64,000 bases of DNA from Ruminococcus sp. AF46-10NS (GCF_003474435.1 NZ_QRNF01000010.1:35569-99568); one strand, 5' to 3'; counted from the stretch's first letter, positions 11,204 through 22,194 are shown. The notes: generated from the letters alone by a model not told the origin. Numbers and translations are program-made.

Positions 11204-11263
11204 ATTGCCTCCTGGAATTATATTTTATAATGTGCCTTGACCAGATATCATATCAGTCAGATG

Positions 11264-14200
11264 TTAAGTAAAGTCAAATAATGACATCTGATTGGACTGC
11301 GGAATATCACCGAACAGATTCAGATCATCCATCAGGTCAATAACGGTTTTGCTGACTTTTGTACGGTCTCGGAAATCGTCTTTGGAAAGAAATTTTCCCC
11401 TGGCAGCTGCATCCACTACAGCATCAGCCGCCTTATCGCCCAGACCGTCTATGGTATCCAGTGCGGGCATCAGCTTATCTCCCATGATCTGGAAACGGTG
11501 TGCCTTTGCCTTGTAAAGATCAATTGGTACGAAATCAAAACCTCTGGCATACATCTCCTGCACGATTCTCATATCCTTCAGCGTATCCTGCTCCTTCTTG
11601 GATGCCTCGTCACCCTTCTTGCGGATCTCTGCCATGTAATATTCCAGACGTTCTTTTCCCATGCACATCAGTTCATAGGAAAACGATGTTGCACGGATAC
11701 TGAAAAATGCCGCATAGTAAGCAAGAGGATGGAACACCTTGTACCAGGCAATACGGTAAGCCATCATAACATAGGCAGCTGCATGTGCCTTCGGGAACAT
11801 ATACTTGATCAGCTTGCAGGACCAAATATACCATTCCGGAACATCATGTTCTTTCATGGTCTGGATCCATTCATCACGAAGACCTTTACCTTTACGGACG
11901 CTCTCCATAATAGTAAACGCCAGACCACTCTCCACACCTTTTCCGATCAGATAGATCATAATATCATCTCGGGTACAGATCGCTGTGGAAATGGTCGCTG
12001 TACCATTCTGAATCAGCACCTGTGCATTACCCAGCCAAACGTCAGTACCATGGGAAAGACCTGCAATACGTACCAGGTCAGAAAAATATTTCGGCTTGGT
12101 ATCAATAAGCATCTGCATGGCGAAATCTGTACCAAACTCCGGAATTCCAAGACAGCCAAGCTTACAGCCTCCAATATCCTCCGGGCTGATTCCCAGTGCC
12201 TGAGTTCCCGCAAACAGAGACATAACATCTCGCTGATCCAGGGGAACAGTCCTTGCGCTGATACCGGTCAGGTCTTCCAGCATACGGATCATAGTCGGAT
12301 CATCGTGACCCAGTATATCAAGTTTCAGAAGATTTCCATCAATGGATGATAATCAAAATGTGTGGTAATGATATCGCTGTTCACATCATTGGCTGGATGC
12401 TGGACAGGTGTAAACTTCTCGATCTCCTCACCCATTGGAAGTACGATGATACCTCCAGGGTGCTGGCCTGTGGTACGGCGAACTCCAGTACACCCCTGTA
12501 CGATTCTGTTAATTTCACAGTATCGCTTATGCTGACCGCGTTCCTCATAGTAGTTTTTCACATAACCGAAAGCGGTTTTTTCCGCAAGGGTACCAATAGT
12601 ACCTGCCTTGAAGGTCTGGCCCTTTCCAAAAATAACCTCTGTGTATCTGTGAGCATTGGCCTGATACTCTCCTGAGAAATTCAGGTCAATATCCGGCTCC
12701 TTGTCACCTTTGAATCCAAGGAACGTCTCGAACGGGATATCAAAACCTTCTTTATTCATCTTAGTGCCGCATTTCGGGCAGACCTTATCCGGCATATCAC
12801 AGCCTGCCATGCCTGCATATTCTTTTACCTCAGGAGAATCGAAATCACTGTATTTGCAGTCCGGGTTCGGGCAGAGATAATGCGGTGGCAGAGGATTAAC
12901 CTCTGTAATACCGGACATGGTAGCTGCCAGGGACGAACCAACCGATCCTCGGGAACCAACCAGATATCCGTCCTCATTGGACTTCCACACAAGTTTCTGG
13001 GCAATGATATACATCACCGCATAACCATTGGAAATAATGGAGTTCAGCTCCCTATCAAGACGGTCCTCTACAATCTTTGGAAGAGGATCTCCGTACATTT
13101 CATGCGCTTTTGTAAAGCAGATATTCTTAAGATCCTGTTCGGAATTCTCAATGACAGGCGGAAATTTATCCGGATGGATGGGCGAGATCTTCTCGATCAT
13201 ATCCGCGATCTTGTTGGTATTGGTGATAACCACTTCTTCCGCCTTCTCACTTCCAAGATAGGAAAATTCCTCCAGCATCTCCTCCGTTGTACGGAGATAA
13301 AGAGGTGCCTGGTTATCTGCATCGGAAAAGCCGTTTCCGGCCATGATGATACGTCTGTAAACCTCATCCTGTGGATCCATAAAATGCACATCACAGGTTG
13401 CAACCACCGGTTTCTTAAACTGCTCTCCAAGCTTGACGATCTTTTGGTTGATCTCTTTTAAATCTTCCTCTGAATTGATCATATCGTGCTTCTCATCTGC
13501 AATCATGAACGCATTGTTCCCAAGTGGCTGAATTTCCAGATAATCATAGAAATTCACAAGTCTTGCAATCTCCTGATCCGGTGCATTACGAAGCAGAGCC
13601 TGATAAAGCTCTCCGGCCTCGCAGGCACTTCCCACAAGAAGTCCTTCTCTGTATTTATCCAGTATACTTTTCGGGACTCTTGGCCGTCTGTGATAGTACT
13701 TTAAATGGGATTGGCTTACCAATTTATAGAGGTTGATCCTGCCTGTCTCATTTCTTGCAAAAACAATAGCATGGTAAGTCGGAAGCTTCCGGATGGTATC
13801 CGGTGACACAGCACCCTGACTGTTCATCTCATCCACATCAAAAATATCTCTTTCTGCAAGCATCTTCACAAACCGTACAAAAATCTCCGCAGTACATGCA
13901 GCATCATCTACAGCTCTGTGGTGATGATCCAGTGAAACACCAACTGCCTTGGCTACTGTATCCAGCTTGAAACGGTTCAGCGCAGGCAGAAGGAATCTGG
14001 CCATGCCTACAGTATCCACATAGGTAAAATCATCCGGAATCCCCTGGCGTTTACAGTTTTCTATGATAAAGCTCATATCAAAATCCGCATTATGGGCCAC
14101 CATCACACAGCCCTCACAAAACTCCAGAAATTTCGGCAGTACTTCTTCAATGGCAGGCGCATCGATCACCATGGAATCATTGATGCTGGTCAGCTGCTCA

Positions 14201-15753
14201 ATACGGAACGGAATTGGCACTTCTGGGTTGACAAAAGTGGAAAAACGGTCTGTGATCTCACCTTTTTCTACTTTTACAGCACCGATTTCAATGATCTTAC
14301 AGGTCAGAGCCGAGAAACCAGTTGTCTCAATATCAAAAACAACAAAATCCCCATCCAGTCTCTGGCCTTTGGAATTTGTAACCATTCCTTTCAGATCATC
14401 GACCAGATAAGCTTCCATGCCATAGAGCACCTTGAAATCAGACTCTTTCGGCACACATCCACCCCAGGCATCAAAGCAATGGTTCGCCTCCGGGAAAGAC
14501 TGTACAACCCCATGGTCTGTGATGGCAATTGCCTTATGCCCCCACTCGTAGGCTCGTTTTACCAGTGCTTTTGCATCTGTGACACCATCCATATCACTCA
14601 TCTTGGTATGGCAGTGCAGCTCCACTCTCTTCTGCGGACTGGTATCTGTTCTTGCTGTTGTAAAATTTGCTATTTTCTTGATTCCTGTAATATTTCCGAT
14701 GGTCAGCTCACTGTCAAATCGGTCAATAGTCGTAACGCCCTTCAGTTTCAGGAAAGCTCCCTTCTTAACACTCTCTGTCACTTCCGGAACCTGTTCATTA
14801 CGCAGGAACATCTTTACCACAATACTGTCTGTAAAATCTGTCACAGGAAAAATGAGAATAGTCTTTTCATTTCGGATCTCACGTTTCTCCACATCCATAA
14901 CCTGACAGCGGATGATCACCTCACCCATCTCACCGGTAATACTCTCCAGAGAGATTGGTTCTCCGTCGAAATCTCTGCCGTAAACAACATCCGGATTACT
15001 GTCTCTCCGGAATCCGAAACCGCCGCGGAAGTCGCCCTTCTGACCTTTCTGCTGCTTCTTGTCAAAAGATTTCTTCTCATTTGATTTTTCATTCTTTTTA
15101 TCCCCGGAAGTTTTCTTTGTCTTTTCTTTGGATACTTCCTCTGCTTCCGGTGCGCTCTCTTTCCCACTTGAAAGCTTCACATGCTTCAGGACATTTTCCA
15201 CTTCCTGCCTGATCTGCAGGGCAGCGTTTTTCCTGTATTTGCTTTCTTTCACTTCTATGAAATCCAGATCTACCTTGAGATCCATTCCGCACCGCTCACA
15301 GAAAACCTTATGAAAATATTCCACGAGGATCTCACTTTTCTGGCGGGAGATCACAGTATCAGGAAGTTCCATATGCATGGTATCTTTTCCTGTAAAAGTG
15401 ATCTTTGCCCTTCGGAACAGATTGAACTCCAGCATATTATAATTCCGAAGCTCCACTTCCATACTGGAACGGTAGCTCTCCAGGAAATTCTCCGGCGTAT
15501 ACTGCTCGGAAAGATGAAATTTTTCCACAACTGTAACAGTCATTGGGATTCCCGGAAAACACTGTCTCTCGATTTCATCCTCCAGGGCAAAAATATTCTT
15601 CTTATGGATCCATCTGCTGCTCTCAATATAAACCCTCAGATGTGTCCTTCCCGGATTCATGGAAACTTTTGTCACAAACACCATGTCCAGAAGTTCTTCC
15701 AGTTCTTTCTTTACTTTCAGATGAGGAAATACATCAAAAAAATCCTTCTCCAT
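11264..15753 (-). CDS. polC: DNA polymerase III alpha subunit, PolC type (one frameshift)
   Basis: Replicative DNA polymerase of Firmicutes with built-in proofreading. In order: N-terminal domain; a charged Lys/Glu linker (about residues 195-245); OB fold; first part of the PHP domain (VELHCHTKMSDMDGVTDA); DnaQ-like exonuclease (FVVFDIETTGFSA); rest of PHP; a zinc site CPNPDCKYSD...CPKCGTKM; and the polymerase palm with PDIDLNFSGE. The reading frame stops after THFDYHPLMEIF at 12325 and resumes as GNLLKLDILGHDDPTMIRMLEDL. Restoring one T (catccattg read as cattccattg, near 12346) joins them into 1496 residues, a normal PolC. The gene is essential, so the break is almost surely a sequence error. 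The start overlaps the ispG stop (TAATG). Confidence 0.95.
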
Positions 15754-16817
15754 TATGACTCCTGTTCATTCCAGGAAAGAAGCTCTTCCCGAAGTGTGTT
15801 CAGAAGTTCACTCTCCGGCACTTTCTTTACCACTTCTCCATGTTTGATCAGCAGGCCGACTCCATCTCCTCCTGCGATTCCGAGATCAGCTTCTTTCGCC
15901 TCTCCCGGACCATTTACCACACAGCCCATAACTGCAACTTTGATATCAAGAGGAATATCCTGAACCATAGTCTCCACCTGATTTGCAAGGCCGATCAGAT
16001 CGATCTTGGTTCTTCCGCAGGTAGGACAGGAAACAACTTCCACGCCGCCTCTACGAAGTCCCAGTGTCTTAAGGATACGTCTGGCAGATTTCACTTCTTC
16101 CAGCGGTGCACCTGTCAGGGAAACACGGATGGTATCACCGATTCCCTGATACAGGATAATCCCAAGTCCAATGGCTGATTTAATATTCCCGGAATACAGA
16201 GTTCCTGCCTCTGTGATTCCTACATGAAGAGGATACTGTGTCTGTTTTGCGATCAGTTCGTGAGCTTTCGCACACATAAGGACATCGGAAGACTTGATGC
16301 TGATCACAAGATTGTCATATCCCATCTCTTCGATGATGTGTACCTTGTCAAGGGCACTCTCCACAAGTCCTTCTGCTGTAACACCGTGATATTTCTCCAC
16401 CAGTTCTTTCTCAAGAGAACCACTGTTTACTCCTACACGGATAGGAATATTTCGCTCTTTTGCAGTATCCACCACTGCCTTGATCCGTTCTTTTGAACCG
16501 ATGTTTCCCGGATTGATACGGATCTTGTCTGCGCCGTTTTCCATGGCTGCAATCGCAAGTCTGTAATCAAAATGAATATCTGCAACAAGCGGAATATGGA
16601 TCTGTTTCTTGATCTGAGATAAAGCCTTCGCAGCTTCCATAGTAGGAACTGCACAGCGGATAATATCACAGCCTGCTTTTTCCAGGGAAAGTATCTGCGC
16701 AACGGTTGCCTCCACATCTTCAGTTTTTGTATTGGTCATGGACTGGATCAGAACCGGGTTGCCTCCTCCAATGACACGATTTCCGATTTTTATTACTTTT
16801 GTATGATCTCTGTACAT
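15753..16817 (-). CDS. ispG: 4-hydroxy-3-methylbut-2-enyl-diphosphate synthase (IspG/GcpE)
   Basis: Iron-sulfur enzyme of the MEP isoprenoid pathway that reduces methylerythritol cyclodiphosphate to HMBPP. The 354-residue protein begins with the TIM-barrel motif GGGNPVLIQSMTNTKT. It carries the cluster cysteines in SCPTCGRTKIDL (about residues 260-271) and VMGCVVNGPGEA (about residues 304-315). The length is typical of the two-domain bacterial form. The stop shares a base with the polC start, which suggests translational coupling; ispG-polC is a recurrent Firmicute pair. The usual upstream partners dxr and rseP are not here. Confidence 0.97.
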   Translation of the reverse strand: MYRDHTKVIKIGNRVIGGGNPVLIQSMTNTKTEDVEATVAQILSLEKAGCDIIRCAVPTMEAAKALSQIKKQIHIPLVADIHFDYRLAIAAMENGADKIRINPGNIGSKERIKAVVDTAKERNIPIRVGVNSGSLEKELVEKYHGVTAEGLVESALDKVHIIEEMGYDNLVISIKSSDVLMCAKAHELIAKQTQYPLHVGITEAGTLYSGNIKSAIGLGIILYQGIGDTIRVSLTGAPLEEVKSARRILKTLGLRRGGVEVVSCPTCGRTKIDLIGLANQVETMVQDIPLDIKVAVMGCVVNGPGEAKEADLGIAGGDGVGLLIKHGEVVKKVPESELLNTLREELLSWNEQES

Positions 16818-16902
16818 AAAAAATCTCCTCTATTAATCTTGAAAGGCAGGTGTTTCTGAACGCCCTGCCTTTCTTTTCCATATAATTATCAGCAATATTT
16901 TT

Positions 16903-18051
16903 TCAGTGCCGGATCTCCAGCAGTTTTGATTTCAGTTCATTCTCCATGCGTCTCATATCTGCCTCTGCAGCCTGGCGTTTCACCCTGCCTTCCTGTTGGA
17001 TTTTCATCACATCATCCAGAGTCTGGATCAGCTGCTGATTGGTCTGCCTGAGAGTCTCAATATCCACGATTCCTCTCTCTGCTTCTCTGGCTGTTTCCAC
17101 AGATGCAAGATGAAGAGTTTCCGCATTCTTCTTTAAGAGTTCATTGGTAAGGTCTGTAACCTGACGCTGTGCCTGAGCTGCTTCTGTGGAATGGGCAATT
17201 CCAAGTGCCAGAACCATCTGGCTCTTCCAGAGCGGAATGGTGTTCACGATGGTTGTCTGGATCTTCTCGATCATTGTTGTATCATTATTCTGGATCATAC
17301 GGATCTGCGGTGCAGTCTGCATGGAAATCGTTCTGGTAAGTTCCAGATCATGAAGCTTTTTTTCAAATCTGCCGCATTTATTCTCCAGATCACTGGCAGC
17401 CTGTGCATCCTCAGGAAAACCGCTTGTGGCTGCTTTCTGCTGAAGCTCACGAAGCTGTCCGTCGCGGACTGCCTGAAGTTTCTTTTTGCCCGCAAGGATA
17501 TACATAGAAAGCTCTTTAAAGTATGCCAGGTTCTGGTCATACATCTTATCCAGAACTGCCGAATCCTTCATCAGACGCATCTGATGCTGTTCCAGTGTCT
17601 CCGTGATCTTCGCCACATTTCCTTCGGCCTTGGTATAACGGTTCTTCAGTGTATCCACCCTGGCTGTCTGCTTCTTAAAAAAGCCAAACAAGCCTTTCTC
17701 CTCGGCAGCATCAAAATCTTTCAGCTCTCCTACCACGCTTGCCAGAAGATCTCCAACTTCCCCAAGATCCTGTGTCCGTACATTCTCAAGTGCAGCATCT
17801 GAAAAATCTGCCATCTTCTTCTGGGTTCCTGCTCCAAACTGCAGGATCTGGTTTGTATTCCCAATATCGATCTTTGCAGCAAAATCATCCACCATCTTCT
17901 GTTCCTGTGGGGAAAGCACCGGTTCCTCGATTGCCGGCTCTTCTGTTTTCTCAGGTTCTTTCGCTGTGACTTCTTCTTTCTCATCTGTGAGATCCGGTTC
18001 CAGTGTCAGTACCGGAGCTTCTGCTTCAAAATCTTTAAATTCTTCTCCCAT
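16903..18051 (-). CDS. TelA-family toxic anion resistance protein
   Basis: Member of the TelA/YaaN family (toxic anion resistance, first linked to tellurite). The 382-residue product is predicted to be soluble and strongly helical. It has the family core of long coiled-coil helices (EKGLFGFFKKQTARVDTLKNR near residue 95, then SMYILAGKKKL) and the conserved IPLWKSQMVLALGI segment. The start at 18051 (MGEEFKDFEAE) is supported by taggaga before the ATG; the frame is open 39 bases further up without a good site. It lies downstream of xpaC. The xpaC-telA pair is conserved in Bacillus as xpaC-yaaN. The molecular role in gut bacteria is not established. Confidence 0.9.
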   Translation of the reverse strand: MGEEFKDFEAEAPVLTLEPDLTDEKEEVTAKEPEKTEEPAIEEPVLSPQEQKMVDDFAAKIDIGNTNQILQFGAGTQKKMADFSDAALENVRTQDLGEVGDLLASVVGELKDFDAAEEKGLFGFFKKQTARVDTLKNRYTKAEGNVAKITETLEQHQMRLMKDSAVLDKMYDQNLAYFKELSMYILAGKKKLQAVRDGQLRELQQKAATSGFPEDAQAASDLENKCGRFEKKLHDLELTRTISMQTAPQIRMIQNNDTTMIEKIQTTIVNTIPLWKSQMVLALGIAHSTEAAQAQRQVTDLTNELLKKNAETLHLASVETAREAERGIVDIETLRQTNQQLIQTLDDVMKIQQEGRVKRQAAEADMRRMENELKSKLLEIRH

Positions 18052-18163
18052 AAGCTCTCCTAAATCATTTATCCATACATAACAGTTCAAACTCAGGATA
18101 GCACTTCTGCCATCCTGATCACTCTGTTTTTGTTTCCGCCCGGCTTCCTGCCATCAATGGCAT

Positions 18164-19399
18164 TTATTTCTGTGCAGCTTCCTGCTTCATCTTTTCAAAA
18201 TCATCTTCCGTCAGGCCTTCCTGCGCAAGAACTGTATGTAACACAGAAATATCTGTAGATACATCCCAGGCTGTATCGCGAAAAATAGAATCCAGAATCT
18301 TTTCGAATGCAACATTCAATGTATCGATCGTATCCTCGATCTCACGCTTGGAGGCTGAAATATTCTCACCCTGGACCGGCTGCCTGTCCATATCTTCATA
18401 GGCATCCAGAAGCTTCACAGTCATCGGCAGATAATAATCCATCAGTTTCCTGAGATCCGGGATCACCTCCGGGTGCTCTCCTGCACGCTCAAAAATCTTC
18501 TGAACGATCAGTTCCATTCTGGATATCTTCGCAGAAATCTCTTCTCCAGGGATCGCGTCGTTGCTTTCTCTGATCTTCACCAGAAATTCATTGCCTTTTT
18601 TAAGAACGTCCTGTGCTTCCGGGCTCATATTCTCTTCAAGCTGTACCTTAGGATCAGCTTCCTGCTTGCGAAGTTCCAGCTGCTTCTGTGTTTCCTGGTA
18701 TTGCTGATATGTCTCATTGCTGGTGATCAGACAGGTCTCCTGGGCATCTACATGGCCTTCCAGAAACCATCCTTTGGCGATCATACGGCTGATATCTTTT
18801 TTTACATATTTTTCCGGTTTTCCTACTGCCAGGGCAAGCTTCCGGAAATTACAATATGTATGATCTCCCAGTTCCTTAATATATTTCTGAAAACGTCCCA
18901 GTCTTCCAAGCCGTTTCGTTCCGGCCCCAAGAAGTACTCCACCCCCTGCTGCACCTGTGCACATCACTCCAAGCACACCTGCTGCAAGTGCTCCACTGTG
19001 GCCAAGTCCCATCCAGATCAGAAGCACCATGGCACCAAGTCCCATTCCGCTTAAAAGAATACCTCCGGAAACCGCCATCATCATGCCCTTCAGATTCTCG
19101 CCTGTTGTCTTGCCGTAAAGAAGCTCTGTCTGTTTCTTCGCAGCTTGTTCCCTGGCCTTCTTATTCCGTCCGTAATAAGGATTCTGATAAGTGTAGCTGT
19201 TCTTCCTGTAGTTCGGGTCATTGGCCGGATCAAATACAGAATTCATAGCATTTTTCAATGCTTCGCTTCCTGAATCAATTGCCTTGTTCACAGTCTGATT
19301 AATGGTACGGCTCAGCTCATGATAGCTGTTGGAATTTACCGCATTATCTACAATGTTCTGAATCTTTTTTCCAAGATCCTCAAATTCATGATTGTCCAT
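18164..19399 (-). CDS. xpaC: XpaC-family protein (5-bromo-4-chloroindolyl phosphate hydrolysis family)
   Basis: The 411-residue protein starts MDNHEFEDLGKKIQ (ATG 19399, tggagg site). The N-terminal third is basic and tyrosine/asparagine-rich (about residues 50-90). Two adjacent glycine-rich hydrophobic helices follow (MMAVSGGILLSGMGLGAMVLL and ALAAGVLGVMCTGAAGGGVLLG). A long helical C-terminal domain follows (REIEDTIDTLNVAFEKILDSIF), typical of XpaC. Family members were named for hydrolysis of an indolyl phosphate dye, but no catalytic motif is evident. The tight pairing with the telA-like gene suggests a joint envelope- or stress-related function. Confidence 0.85.
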   Translation of the reverse strand: MDNHEFEDLGKKIQNIVDNAVNSNSYHELSRTINQTVNKAIDSGSEALKNAMNSVFDPANDPNYRKNSYTYQNPYYGRNKKAREQAAKKQTELLYGKTTGENLKGMMMAVSGGILLSGMGLGAMVLLIWMGLGHSGALAAGVLGVMCTGAAGGGVLLGAGTKRLGRLGRFQKYIKELGDHTYCNFRKLALAVGKPEKYVKKDISRMIAKGWFLEGHVDAQETCLITSNETYQQYQETQKQLELRKQEADPKVQLEENMSPEAQDVLKKGNEFLVKIRESNDAIPGEEISAKISRMELIVQKIFERAGEHPEVIPDLRKLMDYYLPMTVKLLDAYEDMDRQPVQGENISASKREIEDTIDTLNVAFEKILDSIFRDTAWDVSTDISVLHTVLAQEGLTEDDFEKMKQEAAQK

Positions 19400-19494
19400 T
19401 TTTTCCTCCAGTCCATAGATATTTTTATTATAGCGAACTCCTGTAAAAATTACAAGAGAATGCAAAAAAGGAATAAAAAATTCAATTTTGCCTA

Positions 19495-19523
19495 TTGAAG
19501 TTAGTACGTAAAAGTTTTACAAT
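19495..19523 (+). promoter_or_regulatory. ilvE promoter
   Basis: TTGAAG, 17 bases, TACAAT: good hexamers at ideal spacing, giving a leader of about 30 bases before the cggaggaat ribosome site of ilvE. The leader is too short for a T-box or riboswitch. Confidence 0.65.
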
Positions 19524-19561
19524 GGTAAAAAGTAAAAATTCTCAAACGGAGGAATATCGTC

Positions 19562-20587
19562 ATGGAAAAAAAGAACATTGACTGGTCCAGCATCGGATTC
19601 AGCTACATGCCAACCGACTACAGATATGTATCTAATTTTAAAGATGGAAAATGGGATGAGGGTACTTTAAGCACAGATCCTAACATCGTACTTAATGAGT
19701 GTGCTGGTGTACTTCAGTATTCACAGAGCGTATTCGAAGGACTGAAAGCTTACACAACAGAAGACGGACGTATTGTTACATTCCGTCCTGACCTGAACGC
19801 AGAGCGTATTGCTGCTTCTGCTGCAAGACTTGAAATGCCGGTATTCCCGAAAGAGAGATTTATCGACGCTGTTAACCAGGTAGTTAAGGCTAATGCTGCA
19901 TGGGTTCCTCCATATGGCTCAGGTGCAACACTTTACCTTCGCCCTTACATGTTTGGTTCCAACGCTGTAATCGGCGTTAAACCGGCTGATGAATATCAGT
20001 TCCGTATCCTTACAACACCGGTTGGCCCGTACTTCAAAGGCGGTGCAAAACCGATCACGATCCGTGTCAGCGACTTTGACCGTGCTGCACCTTGCGGAAC
20101 AGGTAACATCAAAGCTGGCCTTAACTACGCAATGAGCCTTCATGCAATCGTAGATGCTCACAAACAGGGCTTTGACGAGAACATGTACCTTGATCCTAAG
20201 ACTCGTACTAAAGTTGAGGAGACAGGCGGAGCGAACTTCATCTTTGTAACAAAAGACGGCAAGGTTGTAACGCCGAAATCTGACAGCATCCTTCCTTCCA
20301 TCACACGTCGTTCCCTGATCTACGTTGCAAAAGAGTACCTTGGTCTGGAAGCTGAGGAACGTGAGATCTACTTCGATGAAGTTAAAGATTTCGCAGAGTG
20401 CGGTCTTTGCGGTACTGCTGCTGTTATCTCTCCAGTCGGAAAGATCAACGACCATGGCAAAGAGATCTGTTTCCCAAGCGGAATGGAAAAGATGGGACCG
20501 GTTATTCAGAAACTGTACGACACACTGACAGGCATCCAGATGGGACGCATCGAAGCTCCGGAGGGATGGATCCACGTAATCGAGTAA
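19562..20587 (+). CDS. ilvE: Branched-chain amino acid aminotransferase
   Basis: PLP enzyme exchanging amino groups between Leu/Ile/Val and 2-oxoglutarate. The 341-residue protein is fold-type IV. It has YSQSVFEGLKAY (about residues 53-64), the PLP-lysine segment GNIKAGLNYAMSL, ETGGANFIFVT, and the cofactor-phosphate loop FAECGLCGTAAVISPV near the C-terminus. Monocistronic, with a sigma-A-type promoter in front and a hairpin terminator behind. Codon use looks optimised (gtt, aac, cgt), in line with high expression. Confidence 0.97.
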   Translation: MEKKNIDWSSIGFSYMPTDYRYVSNFKDGKWDEGTLSTDPNIVLNECAGVLQYSQSVFEGLKAYTTEDGRIVTFRPDLNAERIAASAARLEMPVFPKERFIDAVNQVVKANAAWVPPYGSGATLYLRPYMFGSNAVIGVKPADEYQFRILTTPVGPYFKGGAKPITIRVSDFDRAAPCGTGNIKAGLNYAMSLHAIVDAHKQGFDENMYLDPKTRTKVEETGGANFIFVTKDGKVVTPKSDSILPSITRRSLIYVAKEYLGLEAEEREIYFDEVKDFAECGLCGTAAVISPVGKINDHGKEICFPSGMEKMGPVIQKLYDTLTGIQMGRIEAPEGWIHVIE

Positions 20588-20618
20588 TCGTACTTTTTTA
20601 ATCAGATAGTACTTTTAA

Positions 20619-20656
20619 GACAGGCTGTTTATATCAGATAAGCAGCCTGTTTTTTC
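20619..20656 (+). terminator. ilvE terminator
   Basis: acaggctg / cagcctgt hairpin with a 15-base loop followed by six T. Confidence 0.85.
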
Positions 20657-20816
20657 AGTTACTGTATCAGAATTTCATCTTTATATTCACAAAATGCACC
20701 ACAGTCTGATATTAATATACCGACTCCAAAAGTCTGACCTAAACTCTAACGCTTGGAAGTCATCTCATAATATCCACTCCGCGGTGCATTTCTCTTTGAT
20801 ATTGATTCACTCAATA

Positions 20817-21311
20817 TTATTTATTCTTTCTCTCATATTTCACAAATGCATACTCCAGATCAAAATATGTCTGCTCATCACTCTCTGCTGTGATCTCCCA
20901 CTCAGGATCCTCGTCCAGATTCGGGAAATGTGCATCTGCCTCATATGCAAAATCGATCTTCGTTACGTGTGCTACATCACAGTACGGCAGCATCTGTTTG
21001 TAAATGCTGTCTCCGCCGATGCAGTATACATTCTCAGACGGATATTTCTCCACTTCTTTCAGAGCTTCCTCAATACTGTGCACGACCACTGCATCTTTTA
21101 CCTGATAATCTTTGTTTCCTGTGATAACAATATTAGTTCTGTTCTTAAGAGGAAGTCCGTTGGGAAAAGATTCCAGAGTCTTTCTTCCCATAACAACTAC
21201 TTTGCCTGTAGTCTCCTCGCGGAACATTTTCATATCTGCAGGGATACTGACCAGAAGCTGATTATTCCTTCCGATTCCCCAGTTCTTATCTGCTGCAACA
21301 ATAATATTCAT
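20817..21311 (-). CDS. folA: Dihydrofolate reductase
   Basis: NADPH-dependent reduction of dihydrofolate, regenerating the folate oxidised by ThyA. The 164-residue product begins MNIIVAADKNWGIGRNNQLL, with the catalytic-site motif NWGIG. It has the NADPH motif VVMGRKTLESFPNGLPLKNR and VYCIGGDSIYKQML. ATG 21311 is chosen over an upstream in-frame start because MNIIVAA is the usual DHFR beginning and aaagga precedes it. It lies 34 bases downstream of thyA, so folA and thyA are probably one transcript. Confidence 0.97.
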   Translation of the reverse strand: MNIIVAADKNWGIGRNNQLLVSIPADMKMFREETTGKVVVMGRKTLESFPNGLPLKNRTNIVITGNKDYQVKDAVVVHSIEEALKEVEKYPSENVYCIGGDSIYKQMLPYCDVAHVTKIDFAYEADAHFPNLDEDPEWEITAESDEQTYFDLEYAFVKYERKNK

Positions 21312-21345
21312 ATCTGATTCCTTTCTAATGTCCAATATTGTTTAT

Positions 21346-22194
21346 TTATACTGCGATCGGAATATTTTTGATCTGCGGCCAGGTCTCATAGTTCTCCACG
21401 ATCAGATCATCCGTTGTAAACTTGTAGAAATCTTTTACATCCGGGTTCAGCTTAACTGTTGGTGCAGGATATGGTTTCCTTGAGATCAGCTCCTTGATCA
21501 CCGGGATATGTCTGTCATAAATATGGCAGTCAGCGATCACATGGACAAGCTCTCCTGCCTCCATATCACAAGCCTGGGCGATCATCATAAGAAGCAGGGA
21601 ATACTGACATACATTCCAGTTATTGGCAGCCAGGATATCCTGGGATCTCTGATTCAGCACTGCATTCAGAACCAGCTTGTCTTTATCCGGTTCTTTGGTA
21701 ACATTGAAAGTCATGGAATATGCACAAGGATAAAGATTCATCTCATGAAGATCCTGATGTACATAAATATTAGTCATGATCCTCCTGCTGTACGGATTGT
21801 TCTTAAGATCAAAAAGTACACGGTCAACCTGATCCATCATTCCCTCTTTATACTGATGCTTCACACCCAGCTGATAACCGTAGGCTTTTCCGATGGAACC
21901 GTTCTCATCGGCCCAGCTGTCCCAGATATGGCTGTGAAGATCATGGATATTGTTGGATTTCTGCTGCCAGATCCATAAGATCTCATCCATGGCACTCTTT
22001 AAAGCTGTTCTTCTTAAAGTCAGTGCCGGAAATTCTTTACGCAGGTCATAGCGATTCACAACCCCAAATCTCTTGATGGTATAAGCCGGAGTTCCATCCT
22101 CCCACACCGGACGGACCTTCTCCCCCTCTGTACTGGTACCGTTCTCTATTACATCTTTACACATGTTAATAAATATATTATCTGCAAGACTCAT
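21346..22194 (-). CDS. thyA: Thymidylate synthase (ThyA type)
   Basis: Methylates dUMP to dTMP with methylene-tetrahydrofolate. The 282-residue protein contains the catalytic cysteine C157 in LYPCAYSMTFNV, and the phosphate-binding NQRSQDILAANNWNVCQYS. The residues after the cysteine (PCAYS) differ from the classical PCH of E. coli and Lactobacillus ThyA; I believe this is a subgroup form seen in other Lachnospiraceae, but it is worth noting. The N-terminal stretch has VVNRYDLRKEFPALTLRRT where the classical enzymes have a differently shaped dUMP-binding arginine region. It is the first gene of thyA-folA. Confidence 0.94.
   Translation of the reverse strand: MSLADNIFINMCKDVIENGTSTEGEKVRPVWEDGTPAYTIKRFGVVNRYDLRKEFPALTLRRTALKSAMDEILWIWQQKSNNIHDLHSHIWDSWADENGSIGKAYGYQLGVKHQYKEGMMDQVDRVLFDLKNNPYSRRIMTNIYVHQDLHEMNLYPCAYSMTFNVTKEPDKDKLVLNAVLNQRSQDILAANNWNVCQYSLLLMMIAQACDMEAGELVHVIADCHIYDRHIPVIKELISRKPYPAPTVKLNPDVKDFYKFTTDDLIVENYETWPQIKNIPIAV

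Noticed and set aside
12290..12360. Programmed frameshift or split-gene (two-subunit) PolC
   Set aside because: No slippery heptamer or downstream structure is seen, the missing sequence continues exactly in the next frame, and the same kind of single-base loss is found at nine other places.
14092..15084. Long open frame on the plus strand antisense to polC, and similar long frames opposite fbp, topA and the GPH genes
   Set aside because: They are Cys/His/Leu-rich, have no ribosome sites and resemble no protein family; they mirror the codon bias of the real genes on the other strand.
19466..19561. CodY box or T-box in front of ilvE
   Set aside because: The best CodY-like stretch (around 19537-19551) misses five or more of 15 positions, and the leader is only about 30 bases, too short for a T-box.
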